This document shows, one piece after another, positions 1 through 7,690 of a stretch of 16,118 nt of DNA. Below the pieces are notes generated by a model. That model did not search any database and had not been told where the DNA came from. It saw nothing but the letters and a program-made list of their open reading frames with translations. The translations under genes and the position numbers were made by a program. Origin of the DNA: Sutterella sp. (GTDB lineage Bacteria; Pseudomonadota; Gammaproteobacteria; Burkholderiales; Burkholderiaceae_F). The stretch is from contig DYCH01000075.1 in assembly GCA_019418235.1 (NCBI GenBank), positions 1 through 16,118 on the forward strand, written 5' to 3'. How positions within the stretch are numbered: position 1 is the stretch's first letter; each line of letters opens with the position of its first letter.

Positions 1-3
1 TAA

Positions 4-41
4 CCCGTTTGAATATTAGAATTTAATCCTTGACAAACGGG
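4..41 (-). terminator. Inverted repeat downstream of gap, possible terminator
   Basis: A perfect 8-bp inverted repeat (CCCGTTTG at 4-11, CAAACGGG at 34-41) encloses a 22-nt AT-rich loop about 26 bp after the gap stop codon. The position fits a transcription end for the tkt-gap unit. There is no uridine tract on either side and the loop is long, so it could equally be an operator or a processed 3' structure. The sequence beyond base 1 is not visible. Confidence 0.35.
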
Positions 42-67
42 AGTGATCCATAGATAAAGAGGAAAAA

Positions 68-1093
68 TTAAGCGTTCATCATGGCGCTCATGGTATCCAA
101 CATGCGGCAAGAGAAGCCCCATTCGTTGTCGTACCAAGCCGTAACCTTGACCATGCGCGTGCCAGAGACCTTCGTCAACGTAGCATCAAACACAGAAGAG
201 TGTTCATCATGGTTAAAGTCAATAGAAACCAACGGCAAATCGTTGTAACCCAAGATACCTTGGTTTTCCGGCAATTCAGCGGCAGCCTTCATGATGGCGT
301 TCACTTCTTCAACCGTCGTGTCACGCTTGGCTTCAAACGTCAAGTCAACGAAAGAAACGTTGATGGTCGGCACGCGAACAGCAAAACCGTCCAACTTACC
401 GTTCAAGTCCGGCAACACCAAACCAACAGCGGCGGCAGCACCGGTCTTGGTCGGGATCATGGAGTGCGTAGCAGCACGAGCGCGACGCAAATCCTTGTGA
501 TAAACGTCCGTCAACGTTTGGTCGTTCGTGTAAGCGTGAATCGTGGTCATCAAACCACGTTCAACACCCAAGGACTTGTGCAAAGCGTTCACAACCGGAG
601 CCAAAGCATTCGTCGTGCAAGAAGCATTGGAGACAACCGTCATATCGGAAGTTAAAACGTCTTGGTTAACACCATAGACAACCGTAGCGTCAACACCCTT
701 ACCCGGAGCAGAGATCAACACCTTCTTAGCACCGGCTTCCAAGTGCATCAAGCACTTTTCCTTCGTGCGGAAAGCACCCGTGCATTCCAAAACGATGTCA
801 ACACCCAATTCCTTCCAGGGGAGGTTGAGCGGGTTACGATCGCACAAAACGCGCATACGGTCACCGTCAACGATCAAATACTTTTCCGTTTCAGAAACTT
901 CTTCGATTTGAACGTCAGAGTTGAAACGACCGTGAACGGTGTCATACTTCAACAAGTGAGCATTGGTCTTGAGATCGCCCATGGCGTTGATAGCAACGAT
1001 TTCAATATCGTGCTTCTTGCCGAATTCGTAATGGGCACGCAAGACGTTACGACCGATACGGCCAAAACCAGTAATAGCAACCTTAATGGTCAT
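68..1093 (-). CDS. gap: Type I glyceraldehyde-3-phosphate dehydrogenase
   Basis: This cytoplasmic enzyme interconverts glyceraldehyde 3-phosphate and 1,3-bisphosphoglycerate in glycolysis and gluconeogenesis. The 341-residue length is normal for the family. The N-terminal Rossmann domain begins with GFGRIGRN (9-16). The catalytic cysteine is C159 in SNASCTTN, its partner is H186 in TTIHAYTND, and the C-terminal WYDNEWG signature is present. The ATG at 1091-1093 follows an AGGGG ribosome site. The gene lies 22 bp after tkt on the same strand and is probably co-transcribed with it. Two cofactor-site positions are unusual: the usual Asn of INGFGRIGR is Thr8, and the Asp that normally selects NAD (Asp32 in Bacillus numbering) is Ala37 in the stretch VAINAMGD. 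By family knowledge this suggests NADP or dual cofactor use, perhaps in a gluconeogenic role. The family assignment is certain; the cofactor is inference. Confidence 0.98.
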   Translation of the reverse strand: MTIKVAITGFGRIGRNVLRAHYEFGKKHDIEIVAINAMGDLKTNAHLLKYDTVHGRFNSDVQIEEVSETEKYLIVDGDRMRVLCDRNPLNLPWKELGVDIVLECTGAFRTKEKCLMHLEAGAKKVLISAPGKGVDATVVYGVNQDVLTSDMTVVSNASCTTNALAPVVNALHKSLGVERGLMTTIHAYTNDQTLTDVYHKDLRRARAATHSMIPTKTGAAAAVGLVLPDLNGKLDGFAVRVPTINVSFVDLTFEAKRDTTVEEVNAIMKAAAELPENQGILGYNDLPLVSIDFNHDEHSSVFDATLTKVSGTRMVKVTAWYDNEWGFSCRMLDTMSAMMNA

Positions 1094-1115
1094 GTCAAAA
1101 TTCCCCTTTAAAGGA

Positions 1116-3140
1116 TTAACGTTGAATTAAGTTGTGGGCGGCTTCAACCACACGATCCACAGTGAAACCAAACTTTTCCCAAAGCACATTAGCAGGTGCA
1201 GATTCGCCGAACGTATCGATACCGATCACAGCACCACACTTAACATACTTGTACCACAAGCCCGTCACGCTTGCTTCAATAGCAACCTTCGGAGCCTTGG
1301 TTAAGAGTTTATCTTGTTCTTCTTGCGGTAACTTATCGAATAAGTCAACGCAGGGCATGGACACCACACGCGTACCGATACCCATTTCTTCCAAACGAGC
1401 GCGAGCCTTCACAGCTAACGGTACTTCTGAACCCGTTGCCAAAAGCACGCATTCGACTTGATCGGCACCCTTGCCAGATTCAAGCAAAACGTAGGCACCA
1501 TTCTTCACAGCCTCTTGGGCTTGCTTGGTCACGCAAGCAACATCACGAGCCGTAAATTCAATGTTTTGGCGAGAACCAATAATGATAGACGGCGTTTGAC
1601 GAGATTCAAGGGCACTTTGCCAAGCAACCAAAGCCTCAACCGTATCGCACGGACGCCAAACATTCAAATTGGGAATCAAGCGCAAGCTCGGAATATGTTC
1701 AATGGATTGGTGCGTCGGACCGTCTTCACCCAAACCGATAGAGTCGTGCGTAAAGACAAAAATCGAACGCAACTTCATCAGTGCCGCCATACGAATGGCG
1801 TTGCGACTGTAGTCAGAGAACGTCAAGAACGTAGCGCTAAACGGAATGAAACCACCGTAGAGCACAACACCGTTTTGAATAGCAGACATACCGAATTCGC
1901 GAACACCATAGTTCACATGACGACCCAAATAGGTATCCGGACGCATGGCTTCAACGCCCGTCCAGTTCGTCAAGTTCGAACCCGTCAAGTCAGCAGAACC
2001 ACCCAACAATTCCGGCACGGACGGTGCAAAAGCATTTAAAGCCTTTTGGCTGGCCTTACGCGTAGCAACCGTTTCTTGAGCTTGAGCAGCAGCGGCAATA
2101 GCATTTTGCATCACAGCTTCGAAGTTAGCGGGCAATTCACCAGCTAAACGACGCTTGAGTTCGGCGTACTCTTGCGGGAAAGCATCCTTGTACTTAGCCA
2201 TCTTGGCGTCGTGATCGGCTTGCCATTGAGCACCGGACTTACGGGCATCCATGGCATCATAGATTTCTTGCGGAATAACGAACGGATCCCACTTCCAACC
2301 CAAAGCTTCGCGGGTCAACTTCAACTCTTCGTCACCCAAGGCTTCGCCGTGGACTTTGCTCGTACCGGCACGATTGGGAGAACCCTTGCCGATCACCGTA
2401 CGGGCAATGATTAACGTGGGCTTATCTTCGCTCGTCTTGGCTTCGGCAATGGCCTTATCCATAGCGTCAATGTCGTGACCATCCACCGGACCGATGACAT
2501 TCCAGCCATAAGACTTAAAGCGTTCACCCGTTTCATCAGAGAACCAGTTAATCACCTTACCATCAATGGAAATGCCGTTATCGTCATAAATCACGATCAA
2601 CTTATTCAATTTCCACGTACCGGCCAAAGAGCACACTTCGTGGCTGATGCCTTCCATCAAGCAACCGTCGCCCAAGAAGCAATACGTGTAGTTATTCACC
2701 ACATCTAAACCAGGGCGATTAAATTCGGCTGCCAACATCTTCTCAGCCAAAGCCATACCGACAGCATTGCCGATACCTTGACCCAAGGGACCCGTGGTCG
2801 TTTCAACGCCCGGCGTTACATCCACTTCGGGGTGACCCGGCGTCTTGCTGTGCCATTGACGGAAATTCTTCAAATCATCAATTGATAAGTCGTAACCGGT
2901 CAAGTGCAACAATGCGTATTGCAACATGGAACCGTGTCCGTTACTCAAAATGAAGCGATCGCGACCCAACCAACTCGGATCTGCCGGATTGTGATGCAAG
3001 TGACGCGTCCACAAAGCGACGGCAATATCAGCCATCCCCATCGGCATACCCGGGTGACCCGACTTCGCCTTTTGAACGCCATCCATCGCCAAAGCACGAA
3101 TAGCGTTGGCCATTAATTGAGGTGTGACACAGCAGGACAT
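1116..3140 (-). CDS. tkt: Transketolase
   Basis: Transketolase moves two-carbon ketol units between sugar phosphates in the non-oxidative pentose phosphate pathway, using thiamine diphosphate and Mg2+. From the ATG at 3138-3140 the protein has 674 residues, close to E. coli TktA. The conserved active-site histidines are visible in SGHPG (H29), SNGHGSM (H69), GHPE (H103), KVHG (H264) and GPTHQ (H477). The thiamine-diphosphate motif runs from GDG (157-159) to N188, and the catalytic glutamate is E415 in GVREFGM. The frame opens 12 codons earlier at a GTG, but that extension is a hydrophobic phenylalanine-rich run with no match to the family, so the internal ATG is preferred. Its ribosome site (GAGA) is weak. 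The gene is first in a pair with gap, joining the pentose phosphate pathway to triose metabolism, and is divergent from rsmE. Confidence 0.98.
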   Translation of the reverse strand: MSCCVTPQLMANAIRALAMDGVQKAKSGHPGMPMGMADIAVALWTRHLHHNPADPSWLGRDRFILSNGHGSMLQYALLHLTGYDLSIDDLKNFRQWHSKTPGHPEVDVTPGVETTTGPLGQGIGNAVGMALAEKMLAAEFNRPGLDVVNNYTYCFLGDGCLMEGISHEVCSLAGTWKLNKLIVIYDDNGISIDGKVINWFSDETGERFKSYGWNVIGPVDGHDIDAMDKAIAEAKTSEDKPTLIIARTVIGKGSPNRAGTSKVHGEALGDEELKLTREALGWKWDPFVIPQEIYDAMDARKSGAQWQADHDAKMAKYKDAFPQEYAELKRRLAGELPANFEAVMQNAIAAAAQAQETVATRKASQKALNAFAPSVPELLGGSADLTGSNLTNWTGVEAMRPDTYLGRHVNYGVREFGMSAIQNGVVLYGGFIPFSATFLTFSDYSRNAIRMAALMKLRSIFVFTHDSIGLGEDGPTHQSIEHIPSLRLIPNLNVWRPCDTVEALVAWQSALESRQTPSIIIGSRQNIEFTARDVACVTKQAQEAVKNGAYVLLESGKGADQVECVLLATGSEVPLAVKARARLEEMGIGTRVVSMPCVDLFDKLPQEEQDKLLTKAPKVAIEASVTGLWYKYVKCGAVIGIDTFGESAPANVLWEKFGFTVDRVVEAAHNLIQR

Positions 3141-3203
3141 AGATTCTCTACCAAAAAATAAAAAGACAAACAGCACCCTGATCGGGTAACTTCAATCTAT
3201 TAG

Positions 3204-3209
3204 ATTTTA
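3204..3209 (-). promoter_or_regulatory. Candidate -10 box for tkt
   Basis: Read on the minus strand the sequence is AAGTAAAATCTA, with TAAAAT as a possible -10 element 64 bp before the tkt ATG. No good -35 is seen at 16-18 bp. A nearly identical stretch (AGTTAAAATCTA) precedes mpl, which gives weak support. This is the best candidate rather than a firm call. Confidence 0.25.
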
Positions 3210-3342
3210 CTTGATTTAGCGGACGTTTTTGCCTTTTTGCAAGCCCGAAAGGCCACATAACTCAACAAATTGCAAAATTCTCAAAAACGATCTGATTTTC
3301 ATCATCTTTTTCAAGCAAAAATCTTCTCAAAGAAGAGTTCGC

Positions 3343-3348
3343 TACAAT
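3343..3348 (+). promoter_or_regulatory. Candidate -10 box for rsmE
   Basis: TACAAT sits in TTCGCTACAATTT, 26 bp before the rsmE ATG, which would give a leader of about 20 nt. The -35 region is not convincing. The AIM24-family gene has a very similar element (TTCGCTATCATTT) at a similar distance, which supports a shared promoter type. Confidence 0.35.
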
Positions 3349-3374
3349 TTGCATCAGTCTTTGAGGAATTCGCT

Positions 3375-4094
3375 ATGGCTCCACGCTTTTTTGTTGACGA
3401 CACCTTTGAACCGCAAGCAACATTAACGTTACCGGAAAAACCTGCTCACCACGCTTCTCGTGTTTTGCGTATGCGAGAAGGCGACCGTGCTGTTTTATTT
3501 GACGGCCGTGGTCACGAAGCAGAGGTCATCTTGCACTTTTTCAGCGATCGCACAGATGCTGAAATTCTTAATGTTCAAAAAAGTCAAACAGAAAGCCCCA
3601 TTCAAACCACGCTTATTCAGTCGTTGGTCAGCCAAGAAAAGTTAGATTGGATTTTAGAAAAAGCAACAGAGTTAGGAGTCACCGAGATTATTGTGACACC
3701 AGCCGCTCGCTCGGTCACCAAGTTAGATCAAAAGCGCCTTGAAAAACGAATTGAACAATGGCAAAAGACGGTTGCTTCTGCTTGTGAGCAATGTGGGAGA
3801 AGCTTTTTCCCACGCGTGCAATGGCAACCCAAACTTGAGAGCGCTCTTCGCAGTATTGAGGCCGACCAAAAAGTTATTTTGGCACCCGGTGCTCAAAAGA
3901 AATTAACCTTTGCACAACTCACTTCAGTCTGTTTTGCCGTCGGCCCCGAGGGAGGCTTTAGCGAAGAAGAAATTTCACTTGCTGTGGATTTGGGCTTTGA
4001 TGCTTGCTTATTGGGGCCACGCGTCCTAAGAACAGAAACGGCAGGATTAACAGCCTTAAGTATTGCGCAATGGGAAAGTGGCGATTTTAGTTAG
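3375..4094 (+). CDS. rsmE: 16S rRNA (uracil-1498-N3)-methyltransferase RsmE
   Basis: RsmE methylates N3 of U1498 of 16S rRNA in the small ribosomal subunit, using S-adenosylmethionine. The 239-residue protein has an N-terminal PUA-like RNA-binding part (about 1-70) and a C-terminal SPOUT knotted methyltransferase domain. Family landmarks are EKATELGVTEI (95-105), SACEQCGR (135-142), GPEGGF (190-195) and LGPRVLRTETAGL (213-225), the last two forming the cofactor-binding knot. The ATG at 3375 has a GAGG ribosome site 8 nt upstream and matches the usual N-terminus, so an in-frame extension back to 3270 is rejected. The gene is a lone plus-strand gene, divergent from tkt, and its TAG stop overlaps the mgtE stop on the other strand. 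Confidence 0.96.
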   Translation: MAPRFFVDDTFEPQATLTLPEKPAHHASRVLRMREGDRAVLFDGRGHEAEVILHFFSDRTDAEILNVQKSQTESPIQTTLIQSLVSQEKLDWILEKATELGVTEIIVTPAARSVTKLDQKRLEKRIEQWQKTVASACEQCGRSFFPRVQWQPKLESALRSIEADQKVILAPGAQKKLTFAQLTSVCFAVGPEGGFSEEEISLAVDLGFDACLLGPRVLRTETAGLTALSIAQWESGDFS

Positions 4095-5599
4095 AAGAAG
4101 AACGTAGCCAACCCTAAGAAAATCAAGAAGCCACCGCTATCGGTGATAAAGGTAAGAAGGACGGAGCTCCCAATCGCGGGGTCTCTGTCCAATTTTTTAA
4201 GCGTGAGCGGGACAATCAAACCCACCAAAGCACCCACGAAGATGTTGAGCATCATGGCTAAGAACATCACCAAACCCAACTTCATCCCATAAGCGCTATC
4301 GGCGTAGAGAAGCCAGGCTAAACCACCGGCAATCAAGCCCCACAACATCCCGTTAATGATGGCAACCGACAATTCTTTCTTAAAGAGATCAAATTTGTTA
4401 GCCGTATTGACTTGACCCATGGCCAAGGAACGAACCAACAACGTCAATGTTTGGTTACCGGTATTGCCGGCCATACCAGCCACAATCGGCAAAAGCGTAG
4501 CCAAGGCCACAACCTGAGAGATGGTGCCTTCAAAAGCATTAATGACGCGAGAAGCAAAAAATGCCGTACAAAGGTTCACGCCTAACCATACCCAACGGCT
4601 TTTTGCAGTCTCCCAAATGCTACCGAACAAGTCTTGCTCATCGGTCAAACCCACAGCCGCCAACGCATCTTCTTCACTGGACTCACGAATCACGTCCATC
4701 ACTTCGTCAACCGTCAAACGGCCAACCAAGCGACCGGTTTCATCCACTACAGGCGCACTCACCAAGTCATAACGTTCGAAGGCTTGTGCAGCATCAGTGG
4801 CTTCATCCAAAGGATTTAAGGTCAAAACGTCCGTTTGCATCAACTCAATAACGGTGCGTTCCGGATCGCTCACAATGATCTTAGAAACAGGCAAAACCCC
4901 TTTGAGTTTTTGATGACGATCGATCACAAAGATCATGTCGGTGAGTTCGGGCAATTCCTCGAAACTGCGCAAATAACGCAACACGGTTTCAAGGTTAGCC
5001 TCTTCCCGAACGGAGACAACTTCGAAGTCCATACGAGCACCCACGCTTTCTTCTGGGTAACTCATAGCAGCGCGCAACTGTGCGCGCTCCTTCGTTGTCA
5101 AACCTTCTTGAACTTCTGCAACCACATCAGGCGGCAAGTCTTCCACCAAGTCAGCGATTTCGTCGGTGTCCAACGTTTCCATGGCATCGACCAACTCGTC
5201 GCGATCCATGGCGTCAATCAACGTCTCACGAACCCCTTCGTTAACCTCGACCAACACTTCCCCGTCTTGATTGGCTTGCACCAATTCCCAAACGATCATA
5301 CGCTCGTCATTCGGAAGGGCTTCCAAAATGTAGGCAACGTCTGCAGGGTGAAGAGGTTCTAGGATCTTGGCAATTTCTGCCTTGACTTGAACGGAAAGGC
5401 CATTACGAATAATGCTTTCCTGATCCGTGGAAAGGGCACCGGTAGCGGTGATTTTGCGACGTTGGTCTTCCGCTTTATCGATGCATTGCTGAATGCGAGC
5501 GAGGGCACGACTCGCGAGCTCAGGCTCACGAGCCAAGGAAGCATCCTCTAAGGACACTGCCTCCAATCGGTTGTCGGTGTCTCGCATGTCCATAGGCAT
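4091..5599 (-). CDS. mgtE: Magnesium transporter MgtE
   Basis: MgtE is an inner-membrane Mg2+ channel whose cytoplasmic domains close the pore when Mg2+ is plentiful. The 502-residue protein has an extra N-terminal segment of about 70 residues, then an acidic helical MgtE-N domain (about 75-180), two CBS domains (about 190-312) and a membrane domain (about 335-502) with roughly five helices. The pore motif GMAGNTGNQ (375-383) and the terminal TFITDSGGF (483-491) are present. D487 is the likely counterpart of the pore aspartate of the Thermus protein. The start at 5597-5599 is set by GAGGTG five bases upstream; two further in-frame ATGs follow within five codons. The gene lies downstream of the RNase II-family gene but has its own candidate promoter and a terminator-like leader hairpin, so it may be separately controlled. 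Confidence 0.96.
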   Translation of the reverse strand: MPMDMRDTDNRLEAVSLEDASLAREPELASRALARIQQCIDKAEDQRRKITATGALSTDQESIIRNGLSVQVKAEIAKILEPLHPADVAYILEALPNDERMIVWELVQANQDGEVLVEVNEGVRETLIDAMDRDELVDAMETLDTDEIADLVEDLPPDVVAEVQEGLTTKERAQLRAAMSYPEESVGARMDFEVVSVREEANLETVLRYLRSFEELPELTDMIFVIDRHQKLKGVLPVSKIIVSDPERTVIELMQTDVLTLNPLDEATDAAQAFERYDLVSAPVVDETGRLVGRLTVDEVMDVIRESSEEDALAAVGLTDEQDLFGSIWETAKSRWVWLGVNLCTAFFASRVINAFEGTISQVVALATLLPIVAGMAGNTGNQTLTLLVRSLAMGQVNTANKFDLFKKELSVAIINGMLWGLIAGGLAWLLYADSAYGMKLGLVMFLAMMLNIFVGALVGLIVPLTLKKLDRDPAIGSSVLLTFITDSGGFLIFLGLATFFF

Positions 5600-5626
5600 C
5601 GGCGCACCTCGTCACAAAAAAAGTTC

Positions 5627-5664
5627 AAAAAATCGTCTCTCACGAAAGTCAACTTTCGCGGAGA
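5627..5664 (-). terminator. Intrinsic terminator or attenuator in the mgtE leader
   Basis: On the minus strand, TCTC-CG-CGAAAG-TTGA-CTTTCG-TGA-GAGA folds into a stem of about 11 pairs with one mismatch and one bulge. It is followed by GA and six T, then GAAC and seven more T (5616-5622). It ends shortly before the mgtE ribosome site. It could end transcription of the upstream RNase operon. Because a candidate promoter lies upstream of it at 5683-5691, it could also act as an attenuator for mgtE. Confidence 0.55.
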
Positions 5665-5682
5665 TATCTCTAAGGCCCTAGC

Positions 5683-5691
5683 ATTGTACCA
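5683..5691 (-). promoter_or_regulatory. Extended -10 promoter candidate for mgtE
   Basis: Read on the minus strand, TGGTACAAT combines an extended -10 TGn with TACAAT (four or five of six consensus matches depending on the standard used). The element is flanked by CCTAG (5677-5681) and CTAGG (5692-5696), a dyad that could bind a regulator. The implied start near 5675 gives a leader of about 75 nt that includes the terminator-like hairpin. No clear -35 is seen, as is common for extended -10 promoters. Confidence 0.45.
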
Positions 5692-5717
5692 CTAGGACCT
5701 TCTCGAAGGATGTTACA

Positions 5718-7679
5718 TTAGGCTGTCTGAACAGGTTCTTGAGCTGCTTCTTCGTTTTGAAGTTCAGACAAATCTTCCGTGTCTTCGAGCGACTCTTCAT
5801 CCGTCTCATTCAACACTTCGCGAAGTCTTGCATCAAGCAGTACATCGACGTAATCGACGCCCAACACATCGAGCAAAATCTTCTGACCGCGAGGCAACTC
5901 GGGCAGCCCCGGCATACGTTGCGTAAAAGGCAATCCTTCAATGCGAATCAATTCACCTTTGACCACAACGGCTTCAATCGTCTTATAGCCTTCTTGCTCA
6001 ATCCAGCGCAAACTCCAGAAACGTTCCATCTTGCGTTGGAAGTCGGAATAAGCGCCATAAACCGTTGTGAAATTGGCCACAATCGTAAAGAGGTCCGTGT
6101 CACTGGGGCGATAACAAGCTTCAGTGTCTTGAACTGCACTGATTAATTGACGTTGATTTACCAAGTCCACATAGCGACGAAGAGGAGACGTACACCAAGC
6201 ATACTGAGCAACACCAATGCCGTCATGCGGCCCCGGAGTCGTACTCATTTTGACGCGCCCCATGCTCTGAGAGCGATAGATCCCCGCCACGCCCATTTCT
6301 TCGAGCCAACCACCCCAGACGCTATTGGCAAAAATCATCAACTCACCGACAGCCAAATCCAAAGGTGAGCCACGGCGACGAGACTTCAAACGAATGGTGG
6401 CATTTTCGCCTTCACCATCCAAGTCAAAGCTCCATTCAAGGCGTCCGATGATTTCAGGACGACCGCGAACCTCTTCACGATCGGCTAAGCACTTCTTGGC
6501 AAATTTCCACAACCACGTAATCTCTTGGGAGAAGCTATGGTTAACCGTACCGGCTAAAAGTTTCTCTTCGGAAAACTCGTCTTCGATGACGTCATAGCGG
6601 ATGTTTTCTTTAACACTAATACGTTCAAGATGGGTTTCCGTTGCTTGAACCTCAAGCGACTCCTTGTCCACTAAAGCATAAAGTGACAAGCAGGGAACTT
6701 CACGACCGACATCCAAAGAAAAAGACTTAAACCAAGCATCGGGCATCATTGTTGTTTTAATGCCGGGAGCATAAACCGTTGACAAACGAGCACGAGCCAC
6801 CTGATCAATATCAGAATCTCTTTCAATCCCCAAGCTCGGCGCAGCAATATGAATACCAATGCGCAAGAGTTTGTCATCAACATGCTCTACGCTCATTGCG
6901 TCGTCAATCTCAGTGGTCGAAGAGTCGTCAATAGAAAACGCTTCAACACTGGCTAACGGCAACTGAGTCCAACTGGCTTCATCTGGTTCGCTTAAACTGG
7001 AAGGAAAACCCTTTCCTTTGGGGAAATACTGAGCATAGAAGCTATCGACATGCCAACGATAAGCCGTCGGAATTGCCCCTAACTGAATCAATAAACGCAA
7101 AGGCGGTAAGTGCATTTCGCTTGAAGCATCCGATAAAGCCTTCCATAGCATGCTGTTTTTGTCAGGATTAATAATTAAAGAAATGGCTTGTGCCGCAATT
7201 TCCTTGGGCACGATATGTTCATCAACCATTTGACGAACCCAAGCCTTCTTTTGCTCTTCTTGCAAACGCTTTTTCTCTAACGCAGCCAATGCAACTTTCA
7301 ATATTTCCTCGGGCGCCTTACGGTAGTTACCTCTGCCTTTACGATGAAAATAAACCGGATTTTCGTGCAAAACCAACAAGGTCGCAATGCGTTCAACAAC
7401 ACTTGCGTTTTCACCAAAATACTCTTTGGCTAAAACCTCAAATTGGAACTCGCCTTCGGGGGCAACTTCCCACAAAAATTGCTTGTCCACATCGCCCGTC
7501 ATGGCCTGCGCAGCGGGGATCACTTCTGAGGCAGCGGGCGATTCAAACGTAAAAAAGGTATGACCGCCCTTTACCTTCGTGCGACGACCCGTCGTTAATT
7601 CAACTTGATAGGCATTACCATTTTGAGACAAGATTGTCCCGACTTTGAAAGTACCGTCTTCTTCGAAAAAAATATACAT
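5718..7679 (-). CDS. rnb: RNase II-family 3'-5' exoribonuclease (RNB domain)
   Basis: The protein is predicted to degrade single-stranded RNA processively from the 3' end in the cytoplasm. At 653 residues it is close to RNase II and shorter than RNase R. The N-terminal part (1-230) is the divergent type I associate with betaproteobacterial RNB proteins. The RNB catalytic domain begins near 240 with SIDDSSTTEIDD, giving D251, E257, D259 and D260; the second position is Asp in E. coli RNase II. The motif CTSPLRRYVDLVNQ (496-509) supplies the conserved arginines. A short S1-like end and an acidic tail (about 625-650) follow. The ribosome site AGGG overlaps the stop codon of the upstream MarC-family gene, 11 bp away, which suggests translational coupling. 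It is the last gene of the mpl operon. RNase R-like naming is possible but less fitting. Confidence 0.9.
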   Translation of the reverse strand: MYIFFEEDGTFKVGTILSQNGNAYQVELTTGRRTKVKGGHTFFTFESPAASEVIPAAQAMTGDVDKQFLWEVAPEGEFQFEVLAKEYFGENASVVERIATLLVLHENPVYFHRKGRGNYRKAPEEILKVALAALEKKRLQEEQKKAWVRQMVDEHIVPKEIAAQAISLIINPDKNSMLWKALSDASSEMHLPPLRLLIQLGAIPTAYRWHVDSFYAQYFPKGKGFPSSLSEPDEASWTQLPLASVEAFSIDDSSTTEIDDAMSVEHVDDKLLRIGIHIAAPSLGIERDSDIDQVARARLSTVYAPGIKTTMMPDAWFKSFSLDVGREVPCLSLYALVDKESLEVQATETHLERISVKENIRYDVIEDEFSEEKLLAGTVNHSFSQEITWLWKFAKKCLADREEVRGRPEIIGRLEWSFDLDGEGENATIRLKSRRRGSPLDLAVGELMIFANSVWGGWLEEMGVAGIYRSQSMGRVKMSTTPGPHDGIGVAQYAWCTSPLRRYVDLVNQRQLISAVQDTEACYRPSDTDLFTIVANFTTVYGAYSDFQRKMERFWSLRWIEQEGYKTIEAVVVKGELIRIEGLPFTQRMPGLPELPRGQKILLDVLGVDYVDVLLDARLREVLNETDEESLEDTEDLSELQNEEAAQEPVQTA

Positions 7680-7690
7680 TTTTGATAGCC

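Noticed and set aside
200..1111. Long open frames on the plus strand antisense to gap
   Set aside because: They mirror the codon pattern of a certain GAPDH gene, show no family resemblance and lack good ribosome sites. The same holds for the open frames antisense to tkt, mgtE, rnb, marC, accB and accC.
3141..3176. Twelve-codon GTG-initiated extension of transketolase
   Set aside because: The extension is a hydrophobic run with no counterpart in transketolases, and the ATG at 3140 gives a normal N-terminus.
3270..3374. 35-codon upstream extension of rsmE
   Set aside because: It crosses the candidate promoter, does not match the family, and the ATG at 3375 has a clear GAGG ribosome site.
5600..5717. 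M-box (ykoK) Mg2+ riboswitch before mgtE
   Set aside because: The space is only about 118 bp and the expected leader about 75 nt, too short for the M-box, and its conserved core is not seen.
6898..6930. Glutamate in place of an RNase II catalytic aspartate (E257)
   Set aside because: As I recall, the TEIDD form is common in betaproteobacterial RNB proteins, so it looks like a subfamily trait, not a broken enzyme.
7665..7672. Run of seven A (T on the coding strand) in codons 3-5 of the RNase gene, possible slippage site
   Set aside because: The frame continues normally with full family similarity, and no alternative frame product is evident.
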